A stretch of DNA of 64,000 bases, taken from an uncultured Christensenella sp. Lineage in GTDB: Bacteria > Bacillota > Clostridia > Christensenellales > Borkfalkiaceae. The notes under the pieces are model-generated. The model was not told the DNA's origin, ran no database searches, and saw only the letters and a program-made list of their open reading frames with translations. Where the stretch lies: assembly GCA_910577875.1 (NCBI GenBank), contig CAJTNY010000005.1:15502-79501 (forward strand), read 5' to 3'. Made by a program: the position numbers and the translations under genes. This document shows positions 1 through 7,429 of the stretch, in pieces (positions within the stretch are counted from its first letter, which is position 1; the number at the start of each line of letters is the position of its first letter).

Positions 1-155
1 TTCATAATCTTCTCGATTTTCTCGTCCATATCGACTTTGAAGAATTTTCCGACTAAGAGAATAAGTATTCCTATTACGAGCGCGGTACCTGCGAAAATTC
101 CCGCTACGATACCGACCGTCGTCCAGGTCGCGTTGGTGATTTCAAGTAAATTCAT
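1..155 (-). CDS. rnfB: Electron transport complex subunit RnfB, N-terminal part (cut by window edge)
   Basis: Only the first 51 codons are in the window. The peptide opens MNLLEITNATWTTVG and has one hydrophobic helix at about residues 13-36 followed by a charged stretch (KVDMDEKIEKI), which is the membrane anchor that precedes the Fe-S domains of RnfB. The ATG follows a strong AAGGAGGAG Shine-Dalgarno, 12 bp after the rnfA stop, and it sits in the expected last place of a clostridial rnfCDGEAB operon. RnfB is the ferredoxin-facing iron-sulfur subunit of the ferredoxin:NAD+ oxidoreductase. The Fe-S motifs themselves lie outside the window, so the assignment rests on the anchor and on gene order. 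Confidence 0.85.
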   Translation of the reverse strand, partial: MNLLEITNATWTTVGIVAGIFAGTALVIGILILLVGKFFKVDMDEKIEKIM

Positions 156-167
156 TTTCTCTCCTCC

Positions 168-773
168 TTACAAGCTTATATAGCTGAAAACCATAAATGC
201 CATACAGATGAAGCAGGCTGTTACCATTGCGATGGGGAAGCCCGCGACCGCTTTGGGGAGTTTGTAGTAATTAAGTCTTTCGCGCATACCGCTCATAATA
301 ATCATAACGAGCGTGAAACCGAGACCTGCGAACAGTGCGTACAGCGCCGCCCAACCGATATTCATCGTAACACCTTCGCCTAAAATAGCCGACATATCGC
401 CAATAACGAGTTCGGTTACGCCGAGCACGGCGCAGTTGGTGGTTATCAAGGGGAGGTATACGCCCATCGCATTGTAAAGCGAGGGAGAAATCTTTTTGAT
501 AATTACTTCGAGCATTTGTACGAGCGAAGCGATTATAAAAATGAAGAATATGATTTCAAGGAACTCGATTCCGAGCGGAACCATTACATAAGTATAAATA
601 GGATAGGTAACAAGCGTTGCTATAAGCATAACGAGTGTTACGGCGATTCCCATACCCGTTGCCGACGAAGTCTTTTTCGAAACGCCGAGGAAGGGGCAGA
701 TACCGTAAGTTTTTGCGGTAATGAAGTTGTTAGTGAGTACTGCTGCAAGAACTATCGAAATAAGAGTTGCCAT
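168..773 (-). CDS. rnfA: Electron transport complex subunit RnfA
   Basis: A 201-aa integral membrane protein with about six hydrophobic helices and the family signature LTNNFITAKTYGICPFLGVS near the N-terminus, with a second inverted-topology half containing TTNCAVLGV. RnfA and RnfE are homologous, inverted membrane subunits whose paired cysteines (here C26 and the NCA cysteine) hold an intramembrane iron-sulfur centre on the electron path through Rnf. The ATG is preceded by AAGGAGG, and only 3 bp separate it from the upstream rnfE stop, so translation is probably coupled. Length is normal for the family. Confidence 0.97.
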   Translation of the reverse strand: MATLISIVLAAVLTNNFITAKTYGICPFLGVSKKTSSATGMGIAVTLVMLIATLVTYPIYTYVMVPLGIEFLEIIFFIFIIASLVQMLEVIIKKISPSLYNAMGVYLPLITTNCAVLGVTELVIGDMSAILGEGVTMNIGWAALYALFAGLGFTLVMIIMSGMRERLNYYKLPKAVAGFPIAMVTACFICMAFMVFSYISL

Positions 774-776
774 AAT

Positions 777-1424
777 TTAAGCGGCCTCCTTCAACATATT
801 TTCACGCGCAAGTTTATTTGCCTTAACGCGTCTTGCTCTTTCGATTCCGTCGACGATATAAACGAATACCGCAATACAGAGTCCGTAAACGAGGAACGCG
901 CCGGCGGGAGTTGCAAGCATACCGATTTTGAAGTCCATAATCTGCAAACCGAACAAAGAACCTTTGCCGAAGAATTCGCAGATGATGCCCATAACTGTAA
1001 GAGAAACTGTAAAACCTAAACCGTTTGCGATTCCGTCAACCGCAGCTTCCGCAACGGTGTGTTTGTTTGCAAATGCTTCCGCTCTGCCTAATATAATGCA
1101 GTTTACAACTATTAATGCTAAGAAACCGCCGAGACTGTCGTAAAGGTCGGGTACGAACTTTTCAAGGAACATTCTTGCAAAAGTTACAAGTGTTGCGATA
1201 ACCACTATGTAACAGGGGATACGCACTTCGTTGGGTATAACTTTTCTGAGCGCGGATATTATGACATTGCTCAAAAGCAGAACGGCAAGAACGGTAAGCC
1301 CCATACCCATTGCCGAGAACGCAGACGAAATAAGTCCGAGAGTGGGGCAGGTGCCTAGAACTAAAATGAACGTGGGGTTCTGGAAAATAAGTCCGTCTAA
1401 AGTAATTTTCTTGTACTTATTCAT
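777..1424 (-). CDS. rnfE: Electron transport complex subunit RnfE
   Basis: A 215-aa membrane protein homologous to RnfA. It has the characteristic NPTFILVLGTCPTLG segment near residue 20 and VVNCIILGRAEAFA in the second half; these cysteine-bearing re-entrant segments bind the shared intramembrane cluster. The reading frame starts inside the end of rnfG, overlapping it by 8 bp, and an AGGAGG motif inside the rnfG tail acts as its ribosome binding site, so its translation should be coupled to rnfG. The C-terminus ends in a basic cytoplasmic tail (RARRVKANKLARENMLKEAA). No unusual substitutions were seen. Confidence 0.97.
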   Translation of the reverse strand: MNKYKKITLDGLIFQNPTFILVLGTCPTLGLISSAFSAMGMGLTVLAVLLLSNVIISALRKVIPNEVRIPCYIVVIATLVTFARMFLEKFVPDLYDSLGGFLALIVVNCIILGRAEAFANKHTVAEAAVDGIANGLGFTVSLTVMGIICEFFGKGSLFGLQIMDFKIGMLATPAGAFLVYGLCIAVFVYIVDGIERARRVKANKLARENMLKEAA

Positions 1425-2556
1425 TTTCTTCGCCTCCTTCGTCTGTGTCTCCTTCTTCAGGCATATCGCCGAGGTTGGCTATATTTGCCTCGATGTATCT
1501 CATTGCGCCGTTAACCGCGTTATTGATAGCCGCGGAAGACATCGTTGCGCCTGAGGTGATAAAGTTCATATCTTCGCCTTCGTTATAGTCGGCTCCTGGA
1601 TACTTGTCGAGGTGTGTGATGTTTCCGATATACGACTGTCCGAAGTTGGCGGTAATGGTTACTTTGTAGATACGCGAAATAGCTCCGTTTTCTACTGCGA
1701 ACGCAGTAAGACAGGTTACCGTTCCGCTTCCGTCGGGGTATCCTCCGACGCCCGTCGAAGATACAACGTAGTGCAGTACGTCTTTTCCACCGTCGTTGAA
1801 TCTTACCTTGTAAAGACTTTCAACGGTAGCTTTTCCCGAGGTTACGGGAGTTTCTATAAATCCCTTAACGGTTTCATCGGTTTCTTCTATGAGTTTTTCT
1901 TCGCCTTTTTCATTGACTCCGAAAACCGAAACTTTCGTGTCGCCGTAAATGTTAGCTATGTTTTCAAGAAGTTTCTTCGCTTCCGAAACGACGTTTCCAC
2001 ACTTGACGTTTGCGAATTCGAGAGCTGTGTTGACCGCGTTGCAAATCGCGTTCTTTGTACTCGTTACGGTTGCGCCCGTAATTAGAGCGGGAGTGTATAC
2101 GATTCCGTCCTCGTATAATTCCGAAAACTGGGATAGCGCTTTATCGCCTACTCTGTCTATATAGGACTGGGCTTTGTTCGAATCGATTATAACTTTGTCG
2201 ATGCCTTTGACTGCACCGCCGTTTACGACTACTACAACCCAGCAGGTAACGGTACCGTTGTCGAATCCGCCGTAACCTGTCGATTTAATAAGGAAGTTAC
2301 CGTCGTCTTTAACTTTGTAAGCTTCTTCAATGGAACCGTTCGGCGAAGTTTCGTTGAAACTTTTAATATCGCTTATCGTTTCGGTCTTAACCGCTTTTCC
2401 GTAAATCTTGTTTATCGCGCGGTTGAATTTTTCTTCGGGAGTGACTGCCAGCAGGCTGTTCATAATAGTAAGGAAAATACCGCTAACGAGAAGAACGCAC
2501 AAAAGTGCGATAATGCATTTAAAAGTAGTGCTTTTGAAAAAACTTTTACCGTTCAT
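1417..2556 (-). CDS. rnfG: RnfG-type flavoprotein with two FMN-binding domains
   Basis: RnfG carries covalently bound FMN on the outer face of the membrane. This 379-aa protein is about twice the usual length (roughly 180-220 aa). After an N-terminal anchor helix (residues 13-36) there are two FMN-binding domains in tandem, at about residues 75-185 and 240-357. Each retains the threonine acceptor motif used by the flavin transferase ApbE: ITGAT (T163) and TSGAT (T338). Each also has the matching glycine-rich strand (STGYGGFDNGTVTC and STGVGGYPDGSGTVTC), so the second domain looks like an internal duplication. The C-terminus is very acidic (EEGDTDEGGEENE). It lies between rnfD and rnfE, with an AAGGAGG ribosome site. 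ApbE is not in the window. Confidence 0.93.
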   Translation of the reverse strand: MNGKSFFKSTTFKCIIALLCVLLVSGIFLTIMNSLLAVTPEEKFNRAINKIYGKAVKTETISDIKSFNETSPNGSIEEAYKVKDDGNFLIKSTGYGGFDNGTVTCWVVVVVNGGAVKGIDKVIIDSNKAQSYIDRVGDKALSQFSELYEDGIVYTPALITGATVTSTKNAICNAVNTALEFANVKCGNVVSEAKKLLENIANIYGDTKVSVFGVNEKGEEKLIEETDETVKGFIETPVTSGKATVESLYKVRFNDGGKDVLHYVVSSTGVGGYPDGSGTVTCLTAFAVENGAISRIYKVTITANFGQSYIGNITHLDKYPGADYNEGEDMNFITSGATMSSAAINNAVNGAMRYIEANIANLGDMPEEGDTDEGGEENE

Positions 2557-3621
2557 TTATTTGCCCTCCTTACCGGTTTCTTTTTTATAGCCGAAAGGTT
2601 TTCTTCTGACGTATTTATCAATCAAAGGCACGAAAAGGTTCATAAGTATAATAACGAAAGAAGTTACTTCGATTTTCGTCAAATATCTGAGTATGGCTAC
2701 GAGAAGAGCAGCGATTACGTAATAAACTATTTGTCCGAACACTCCTTTGGGGGAAGTGACGTAATCGGTGAACATAAATACCGCGCCGAACAGCACGCCG
2801 CCCGAGAAGACGTGGGGAAGGAAGAGTTCCAAGTCGTATATGTACGCGCCTTGGTTGGCGTAATCGAAGCCCGAAAGAAATACGGCTGTAAATCCGAAAA
2901 CTGCTATAAACAGGAGAGGTTGCCACCATTTGATTACATTCCTTATCGCAAGATAAACGAAACCGACTAAAATTGCGACTTTGCAGGTTTCTCCGATACA
3001 GCCGGCAACGCCCGTACCCAAGAACAGGTCTATAACGGGAAGCTTGGTAATGGGGTTACCCTCGCTCGGAAGCAGCCAGGAAAGGTTCGTGGGACCCGTG
3101 AAAACGCCTGCTTCGAAGTTGAGCGCGCCGAAGAGCGGTGCCGAGTAGGTCGTTATAGCAAAGCTTAAAAACATAAACACGCGTCCTGCCGCGGCGGGGT
3201 TTACGAGGTTTTTGCCCGTTCCGCCGAATAGCATTTTTACTAGCGCAATCGAGAATACTCCGCCGATTAAAACTTCGTATAAAACTTCATACCATTTATC
3301 GGTAACCGGGAGAATTAGCGCGAGAATAAGACCTGTGACCACCGAAGTAAAGTCAAACTGTTTAAGCCATCTTACGCAAACCGACTTTGCGTTCGCGCAC
3401 TTGCTCGAAAAGCCTTTATTGGCTATGAAAAAGTATACGAACTCGGTTGCAACGCACGCGAATACCGACATGAGTATTATGAGCAGAGCCTGCCAGCCGA
3501 AAAAGACGCATCCTGCAATTACGCTCGGTAAGAGTGCGATAGCGACGTCAATCATAATACCGCGCGTCGTGCGTTTCGATTTTACGTGGGGAGGCGTGGA
3601 AATTACTACTGAATTGTCCAT
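2557..3621 (-). CDS. rnfD: Electron transport complex subunit RnfD
   Basis: A 354-aa polytopic membrane subunit of the RnfD/NqrB family, with about nine or ten hydrophobic helices. It shows the family block GGTGKNLVNPAAAGRVF (residues 133-149) and a C-terminal FTDYVTSPKG motif. RnfD normally carries a covalent FMN on the threonine of an (S/T)GAT motif. At the equivalent place this protein has TGPT (residues 175-178): the acceptor threonine is present but the alanine is replaced by proline, followed by an insertion before LFLGTGVAGCIGE. It starts 2 bp after the rnfC stop and ends 1 bp before rnfG, so it is clearly an operon member. Confidence 0.96.
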   Translation of the reverse strand: MDNSVVISTPPHVKSKRTTRGIMIDVAIALLPSVIAGCVFFGWQALLIILMSVFACVATEFVYFFIANKGFSSKCANAKSVCVRWLKQFDFTSVVTGLILALILPVTDKWYEVLYEVLIGGVFSIALVKMLFGGTGKNLVNPAAAGRVFMFLSFAITTYSAPLFGALNFEAGVFTGPTNLSWLLPSEGNPITKLPVIDLFLGTGVAGCIGETCKVAILVGFVYLAIRNVIKWWQPLLFIAVFGFTAVFLSGFDYANQGAYIYDLELFLPHVFSGGVLFGAVFMFTDYVTSPKGVFGQIVYYVIAALLVAILRYLTKIEVTSFVIILMNLFVPLIDKYVRRKPFGYKKETGKEGK

Positions 3622-3623
3622 AT

Positions 3624-4928
3624 TTATCTCTCCTGTTTCTTATTGCGAAGGGCAGCCTTCGTCTTTCTTATAGCTTGAATTAACGGACGTTTGGCGGGGC
3701 ATATGAATTCGCACGCGCCGCACTCTATGCAAGCCGCGGTTTGACCGTATTTCGCCGCCGCGTCAAAGTCGCCTGCCGCCGCGTAAAAAGCGGTGTCCAT
3801 AGGCATAAGGTGCATAGGACAGACGTCGGCGCATTTGCCGCAGTTAAGACAGGGAGTGGGCTCGTCGGCTGCCGCTTCTTTCTCTGTAAGCAAAAGCACG
3901 CCCGATGTAGTCTTATGCGTATAGGTATCGTAATTTGCAAGAGCCGTACCCGTCATAGGACCGCCCTGTATGACCTTTTTGGGCGTCGAGATTTCTCCGC
4001 CGCAATAATCTATAATTGCCTGAACGGGAGTGCCGACCTTGACCCAAAGGTTTTTGGGTTGTTTGACGGCTTTTCCGGAAACTGTCAGAACTCTCTCGAT
4101 AAGAGGCTTGCCGAGTTCGACTGCTTCGCAAACCGCAAAGCATGTAGCCACGTTTTGAACGACGACGCCCGAATCCGCGGGGAGCTTTCCTATCCCGACT
4201 TTTCTGCCGGTAGTGACGTATATGAGCTGTTTTTCACCGCCCATAGGATATTGCTTTTTAAGAATAACGGGCAGAATATCGTCGAATTTTTCAAACTCTT
4301 TTATACAGTCGGGTTTGTTCGCCTCTATGCCGATTATAATCTTTTCAACGCCCAAAGCTTTTGCAAGATATCTTGCTCCGCGTGCGATTTCGTCCGCTCT
4401 TTCAAGCATCAGACGATGGTCGCAGGTAAGATAGGGTTCACACTCGGCTCCGTTGATAACGAGCGTATCGACTTTCGTCTTAGGAGAAACTTTAACGGCG
4501 GTGGGGAACCCCGCTCCGCCGAGTCCGACGATGCCGGCGTCTTTTATTCTTGCCTTAATCTCGTCCGCCGAAGTGTCGGTGAGAGGGGGAAGATAACTCG
4601 TTTCGTTTTTGCCGTCGGGTTTAATGAAAATATACTTTTCATCCGTTCCGTTTGCGCCCGTTTCGTCCTTAATTTCAATTACCGTTCCGCTTACGCTTGC
4701 GAAAACATCGGAAGATATAGGACCGTCCGCTCTTGCAATTAATTCGCCCTGTTTAACTTCCCTGCCTGCTTCGACAACGGGAACGGCAGGTCTGCCGAGC
4801 GATTGTGAGGTTGAAATTGCAAGAATTTCGGGTTCGGGCAATACTTCAAGGGCGGCATCTTTTGCGATATTTTTCATATCGTGCGGATGTATCCCGCCGA
4901 AGTAGTATTTTCCTTTTACTGCTTTCAA
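3624..4928 (-). CDS. rnfC: Electron transport complex subunit RnfC
   Basis: The peripheral NADH-side subunit of Rnf (434 aa). It has the N-terminal GGIHP segment, a glycine-rich nucleotide/FMN-binding loop GLGGAGFPTAVK (residues 135-146), the INGAECEPYLTCDHRLM block, and two ferredoxin-type 4Fe-4S motifs near the C-terminus, with cysteines at 360, 363, 366, 370 and at 400, 403, 406, 410. It is the first gene of the rnfCDGEAB order. The start is a TTG nine bases after AAGGAG; no in-frame ATG lies close by. A 64-bp gap with a small hairpin separates it from the upstream transporter gene. Confidence 0.97.
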   Translation of the reverse strand: MKAVKGKYYFGGIHPHDMKNIAKDAALEVLPEPEILAISTSQSLGRPAVPVVEAGREVKQGELIARADGPISSDVFASVSGTVIEIKDETGANGTDEKYIFIKPDGKNETSYLPPLTDTSADEIKARIKDAGIVGLGGAGFPTAVKVSPKTKVDTLVINGAECEPYLTCDHRLMLERADEIARGARYLAKALGVEKIIIGIEANKPDCIKEFEKFDDILPVILKKQYPMGGEKQLIYVTTGRKVGIGKLPADSGVVVQNVATCFAVCEAVELGKPLIERVLTVSGKAVKQPKNLWVKVGTPVQAIIDYCGGEISTPKKVIQGGPMTGTALANYDTYTHKTTSGVLLLTEKEAAADEPTPCLNCGKCADVCPMHLMPMDTAFYAAAGDFDAAAKYGQTAACIECGACEFICPAKRPLIQAIRKTKAALRNKKQER

Positions 4929-4971
4929 CTTTTTTCACTCCTTAAAAATTTTTACTCTTTTATATTTCGCT

Positions 4972-4987
4972 TCCCGGAAGGGAAGAA
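4972..4987 (-). other. Short hairpin between the Gx transporter gene and rnfC
   Basis: A perfect 6-bp GC-rich stem (CTTCCC/GGGAAG) with a 4-base loop lies 6 bp after the transporter stop and about 45 bp before the rnfC start. No T-run follows on the minus strand, so it is a poor intrinsic terminator. It may be an intercistronic processing or stability hairpin that sets different mRNA levels for the transporter and the rnf genes. Confidence 0.35.
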
Positions 4988-4992
4988 GAAAA

Positions 4993-5538
4993 CTATTTGT
5001 TGTTTTTGCGGCTGTATAAAGCTTTTTCGAAAATGCTTGCGGGAATTTTCTTAAAGACAAGCATAATCGCGCCTCCGACTATCGCGCCGGATACAATGCC
5101 GAGCATAACGTAATACGGTATGTTTACGAACATATTTGCGGTATTGGTCACGAGAGCGAATACGCAAATCTGCGTGATATTGTGAGCCGCGGCAGCCGTA
5201 ATACTTACAGCCATAACCGAAATCCGCGGATACAGCGTGTATAAAAGCACAGATGAAACCGCCATTGAAACTACTCCGCCGGTAAAACTGTACATAACAG
5301 CGGAGAGGTTTCCCGCGAACACCGCGCCGAGCCCCGTTCTGATTGCCACTATGGCAAACGCTTCCGCAGGGGAAAACATTATAAGCGCGGCGAACGAGAA
5401 TATGTTTGCAAGCCCCATTCTCGCGCCGGGAAAAAACAGCGGCGGGAATTGATTTTCTATTATGAAAGTTATTAAGCTGAGCGCGGTTAAGATTGCCAGC
5501 GTAGCTATTTTCTTGGCAGCGTATTTGCCGTTTTTCAT
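4993..5538 (-). CDS. Gx transporter family membrane protein (heptaprenyl diphosphate synthase component I-like)
   Basis: A 181-aa protein with about five hydrophobic helices. It has the family pattern of a short basic start (MKNGKYAAKK), helix 1 ending IIENQFPPLFFPGARMGLANIF and a GLGAVFAGNLSAVMYSFTGG loop. Proteins of this group are often labelled heptaprenyl diphosphate synthase component I but are membrane proteins of the ECF S-component-like Gx class. They are commonly found next to rnf and flavinylation genes; the substrate is not established. The gene reads in the rnf direction and could be the first gene of that operon. No Shine-Dalgarno is evident, and a promoter -10 box lies only 8 bases before the ATG, so a leaderless message is likely. 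Confidence 0.8.
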   Translation of the reverse strand: MKNGKYAAKKIATLAILTALSLITFIIENQFPPLFFPGARMGLANIFSFAALIMFSPAEAFAIVAIRTGLGAVFAGNLSAVMYSFTGGVVSMAVSSVLLYTLYPRISVMAVSITAAAAHNITQICVFALVTNTANMFVNIPYYVMLGIVSGAIVGGAIMLVFKKIPASIFEKALYSRKNNK

Positions 5539-5546
5539 ACTTTTCC

Positions 5547-5575
5547 ATTATACACTATTAATAATAAATAGTAAA
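5547..5575 (-). promoter_or_regulatory. Promoter for the Gx transporter/rnf genes, leaderless layout
   Basis: On the minus strand TTTACT, a 17-base spacer and TATAAT are followed after 8 bases by the transporter ATG. The expected transcription start falls within a base or two of the start codon, so there is no room for a ribosome binding site. Confidence 0.6.
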
Positions 5576-5614
5576 ATATTTATCGAATAATTTTTAAATT
5601 TTTTTTTGCCTGCC

Positions 5615-5643
5615 TTGACAATTTTTAACTTAAATAATATAAT
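5615..5643 (+). promoter_or_regulatory. Sigma-A type promoter of the M18 aminopeptidase gene
   Basis: A perfect consensus promoter: TTGACA, a 17-base spacer, TATAAT. It lies 30 bp upstream of the ATG, which has an AAGGAG ribosome site. It is divergent from the Gx transporter promoter in the same 134-bp intergenic region. Confidence 0.8.
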
Positions 5644-5672
5644 AATTAGCGAAATCATAAAAGGAGAAAATT

Positions 5673-7040
5673 ATGGAACTTAAATACACGCGTAAAAACG
5701 TTTACAAAGAAGCCGACGGTAAAGAACTGGAAAGCATTTACGAGTTCTCGGAAGGTTACAAAAAATTTCTTGACAGCTCGAAGACCGAGCGCGGAGCGTC
5801 TGAGACGGCACGCAAATTGGCCGAAGAAAACGGTTTTAAACCTTTCAGTTTTTCCGAAAAACTCAAACACGGCGATAAACGTTATTTCGTCAACAGAGGT
5901 AAAAACATTTTCCTTATAAAAGTCGGTAAAGAGGACGTCGAAAAGGACGGTATAAGAATTATGGTCGCTCACGTCGATTCGCCCAGACTCGATTTGAAAC
6001 CTAATCCTATGTATGAGGAAGCTGGGCTTTGCTACCTTAAAACGCACTACTACGGCGGTATAAAAAAATATCAATGGACGGCTATGCCTCTCGCGCTTCA
6101 CGGCGTTGTAATGCTCCGCGGCGGAGAGAAAAAAGAAATTTGTGTCGGTGAAGACGAGAATGACCCTGTATTCTATATTACCGACCTGCTTCCCCATCTT
6201 GCAGCCGAACAGAGCGCAAAGACTATGAGCAAAGCTATCGATGGTGAAAATCTCAATGCGGTCATAGGCGGACTTCCCGAAGTCGGCGATGAAGATGAAA
6301 AGGAATGCGTCAAATCGGCGGTATTAAAACTTTTAAACAAGAAATACGGAATAACCGAAGTCGACTTCCAGTGTTCCGAACTTTGTTTTGTTCCTGCTGG
6401 AAAGGCTCGTGACGTGGGCTTCGACGGCGCATTGATTGCTTCGTACGGACACGACGACAAAGTATGCGCGTATCCTGAAATGAAAGCAATTTTCGACTGC
6501 GATTCGCCTCATACCGTTCTTGCGGTGTTTGCGGATAAGGAAGAAGTGGGAAGCGACGGAACCACGGGTATGCAGAGTAAAGTAATATCTGACGTAATCG
6601 AAACAATAGCTAATTCTTTTGGTGCAAACCCTATCGAGGTCAGATACAATTCAAAATGTATTTCAGCGGACGTTACCGCGGGATACGACCCGACTTACAG
6701 TTCGGCTTTCGAAAAGCGCAATTCGACATATATTTCCTGCGGCGCGGCTGTTTCCAAATACACGGGAGCGCGCGGCAAGTCCTCTACGAACGACGCGCCC
6801 GCCGAATTTATGGGATTTATCCGCGATATATTCGACGATAACGGAGTAATCTGGCAGACGGGCGAACTCGGCGCGATAGACATCGGCGGAGGCGGTACCG
6901 TCGCGAAATATATAGGTAACCTCGGAATAGACACCGTGGACGTGGGAGTTCCCGTGCTTTCTATGCACGCGCCTTACGAGCTTATATCCAAAGCCGACGT
7001 TTATATGCTTTATAAAGCCTGCCTTGCGTTCTGTAAATAA
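5673..7040 (+). CDS. M18 family zinc aminopeptidase
   Basis: A 455-aa cytoplasmic metallopeptidase of the M18 family (aspartyl aminopeptidase-like), which removes N-terminal residues from peptides. The dinuclear zinc-binding motifs are in order: MVAHVDSPRLDLKP near residue 105, GGIKKYQWTAMPLALHG, YGHDDKVCAYPEMKA, FADKEEVGSDGTTGMQS and the C-terminal SMHAPYE histidine motif. Full length, with no frameshift. It is monocistronic: it has its own promoter and is followed by a repeat cassette and a minus-strand gene. Specificity for Asp/Glu versus other residues cannot be told from the sequence. Confidence 0.93.
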   Translation: MELKYTRKNVYKEADGKELESIYEFSEGYKKFLDSSKTERGASETARKLAEENGFKPFSFSEKLKHGDKRYFVNRGKNIFLIKVGKEDVEKDGIRIMVAHVDSPRLDLKPNPMYEEAGLCYLKTHYYGGIKKYQWTAMPLALHGVVMLRGGEKKEICVGEDENDPVFYITDLLPHLAAEQSAKTMSKAIDGENLNAVIGGLPEVGDEDEKECVKSAVLKLLNKKYGITEVDFQCSELCFVPAGKARDVGFDGALIASYGHDDKVCAYPEMKAIFDCDSPHTVLAVFADKEEVGSDGTTGMQSKVISDVIETIANSFGANPIEVRYNSKCISADVTAGYDPTYSSAFEKRNSTYISCGAAVSKYTGARGKSSTNDAPAEFMGFIRDIFDDNGVIWQTGELGAIDIGGGGTVAKYIGNLGIDTVDVGVPVLSMHAPYELISKADVYMLYKACLAFCK

Positions 7041-7128
7041 AATAATAATAAAAGCCGTGCGGTAAAACGCACTTCCCATAGAGAATTAAAAAACCAAATT
7101 ATTAAGAGTTATACTTTCAAGCAAGGAC

Positions 7129-7161
7129 AAAAGCTCTCGAACAATATGTTCGAGAGCTTTT
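7129..7161. terminator. Perfect 15-bp stem-loop, bidirectional terminator
   Basis: AAAAGCTCTCGAACA and its exact complement are separated by a 3-base loop and flanked by A- and T-runs, so it can act on both strands. It could end the aminopeptidase transcript from one side and a transcript coming from the tandem repeats from the other. Confidence 0.7.
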
Positions 7162-7184
7162 TACCACAAACTATTTAGAAGGAT

Positions 7185-7338
7185 AAATTGAAATTTAGCG
7201 GCGTGTCGCCGCGGCCGCGTATCTTTATTGCCGAACCGCTTGATTGACTTCACTGCACGTCAAATTGAAATTTAGCGGCGTGTCGCCGCGGCCGCGTATC
7301 TTTATTGCCGAACAGCTTGACTGACTTCACTGCACGTC
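7185..7338. repeat. Two tandem 77-bp direct repeats
   Basis: Units 7185-7261 and 7262-7338 differ at only two positions (CGCTTGAT versus AGCTTGAC), followed by the first bases of a third unit. Each holds the inverted repeat GCGGCG-TGT-CGCCGC, an adjoining GCGGCCGC palindrome, and the tail TGCACGTCAAATT. Near-identity suggests recent duplication or selection for sequence. Confidence 0.9.
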
Positions 7339-7361
7339 AAATTACTGTTTATCGTACAATC

Positions 7362-7390
7362 ATTATATCACGAAAAATGAAAGAACGCAA
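7362..7390 (-). promoter_or_regulatory. Promoter reading into the tandem repeats
   Basis: On the minus strand: TTGCGT, 17 bases, TATAAT, with an extended -10 TGA immediately before TATAAT. It points away from the adjacent minus-strand gene's start and toward the repeats, so it does not serve an annotated protein gene. Confidence 0.5.
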
Positions 7391-7429
7391 CTGAGGGAAT
7401 TACTGTAAAGCGCACGGCTTTTTAAATCG

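Larger units (their letters stand above)
7129..7355 (-). ncRNA. Possible small RNA containing two 77-nt tandem repeats
   Basis: A well-formed minus-strand promoter (TTGCGT-17-TATAAT with an extended TG) at 7362-7390 would start transcription near 7355. It would read through both 77-bp repeats and stop at the strong hairpin at 7129-7161, giving a transcript of about 225 nt with no substantial reading frame. Each repeat folds a GC hairpin with arms GCGGCG/CGCCGC and loop ACA. Promoter, repeats and terminator are seen in the sequence; that they form a functional RNA is inferred. It matches no RNA family that I recognise. Confidence 0.3.
7050..7422. mobile_element. MITE-like 373-bp cassette with 12-bp terminal inverted repeats
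   Basis: The 389-bp gene-free stretch after the aminopeptidase is bounded by the perfect inverted repeat AAAAGCCGTGCG (7050-7061) and CGCACGGCTTTT (7411-7422). The two ends are about 350 bp apart, so they are not one hairpin. Between them lie a 15-bp stem terminator-like hairpin, two 77-bp tandem repeats and a minus-strand promoter. No protein-coding frame is present. The design resembles a miniature non-autonomous element carrying a transcription unit. No clear target-site duplication could be identified, so mobility is an inference. Confidence 0.4.

Noticed and set aside
3741..4742. Long open frame (333 codons) on the plus strand across rnfC
   Set aside because: It is antisense to a gene with complete RnfC motifs, has no ribosome site, and its translation is a Cys/Arg/Phe-rich shadow typical of the complementary strand.
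4972..4987. Intrinsic terminator separating the Gx gene from rnf
   Set aside because: The stem is only 6 bp and no T-run follows, so it is listed only as a hairpin.
7185..7338. CRISPR array
   Set aside because: There are only two units, directly abutting with no variable spacers, and no cas genes are present.
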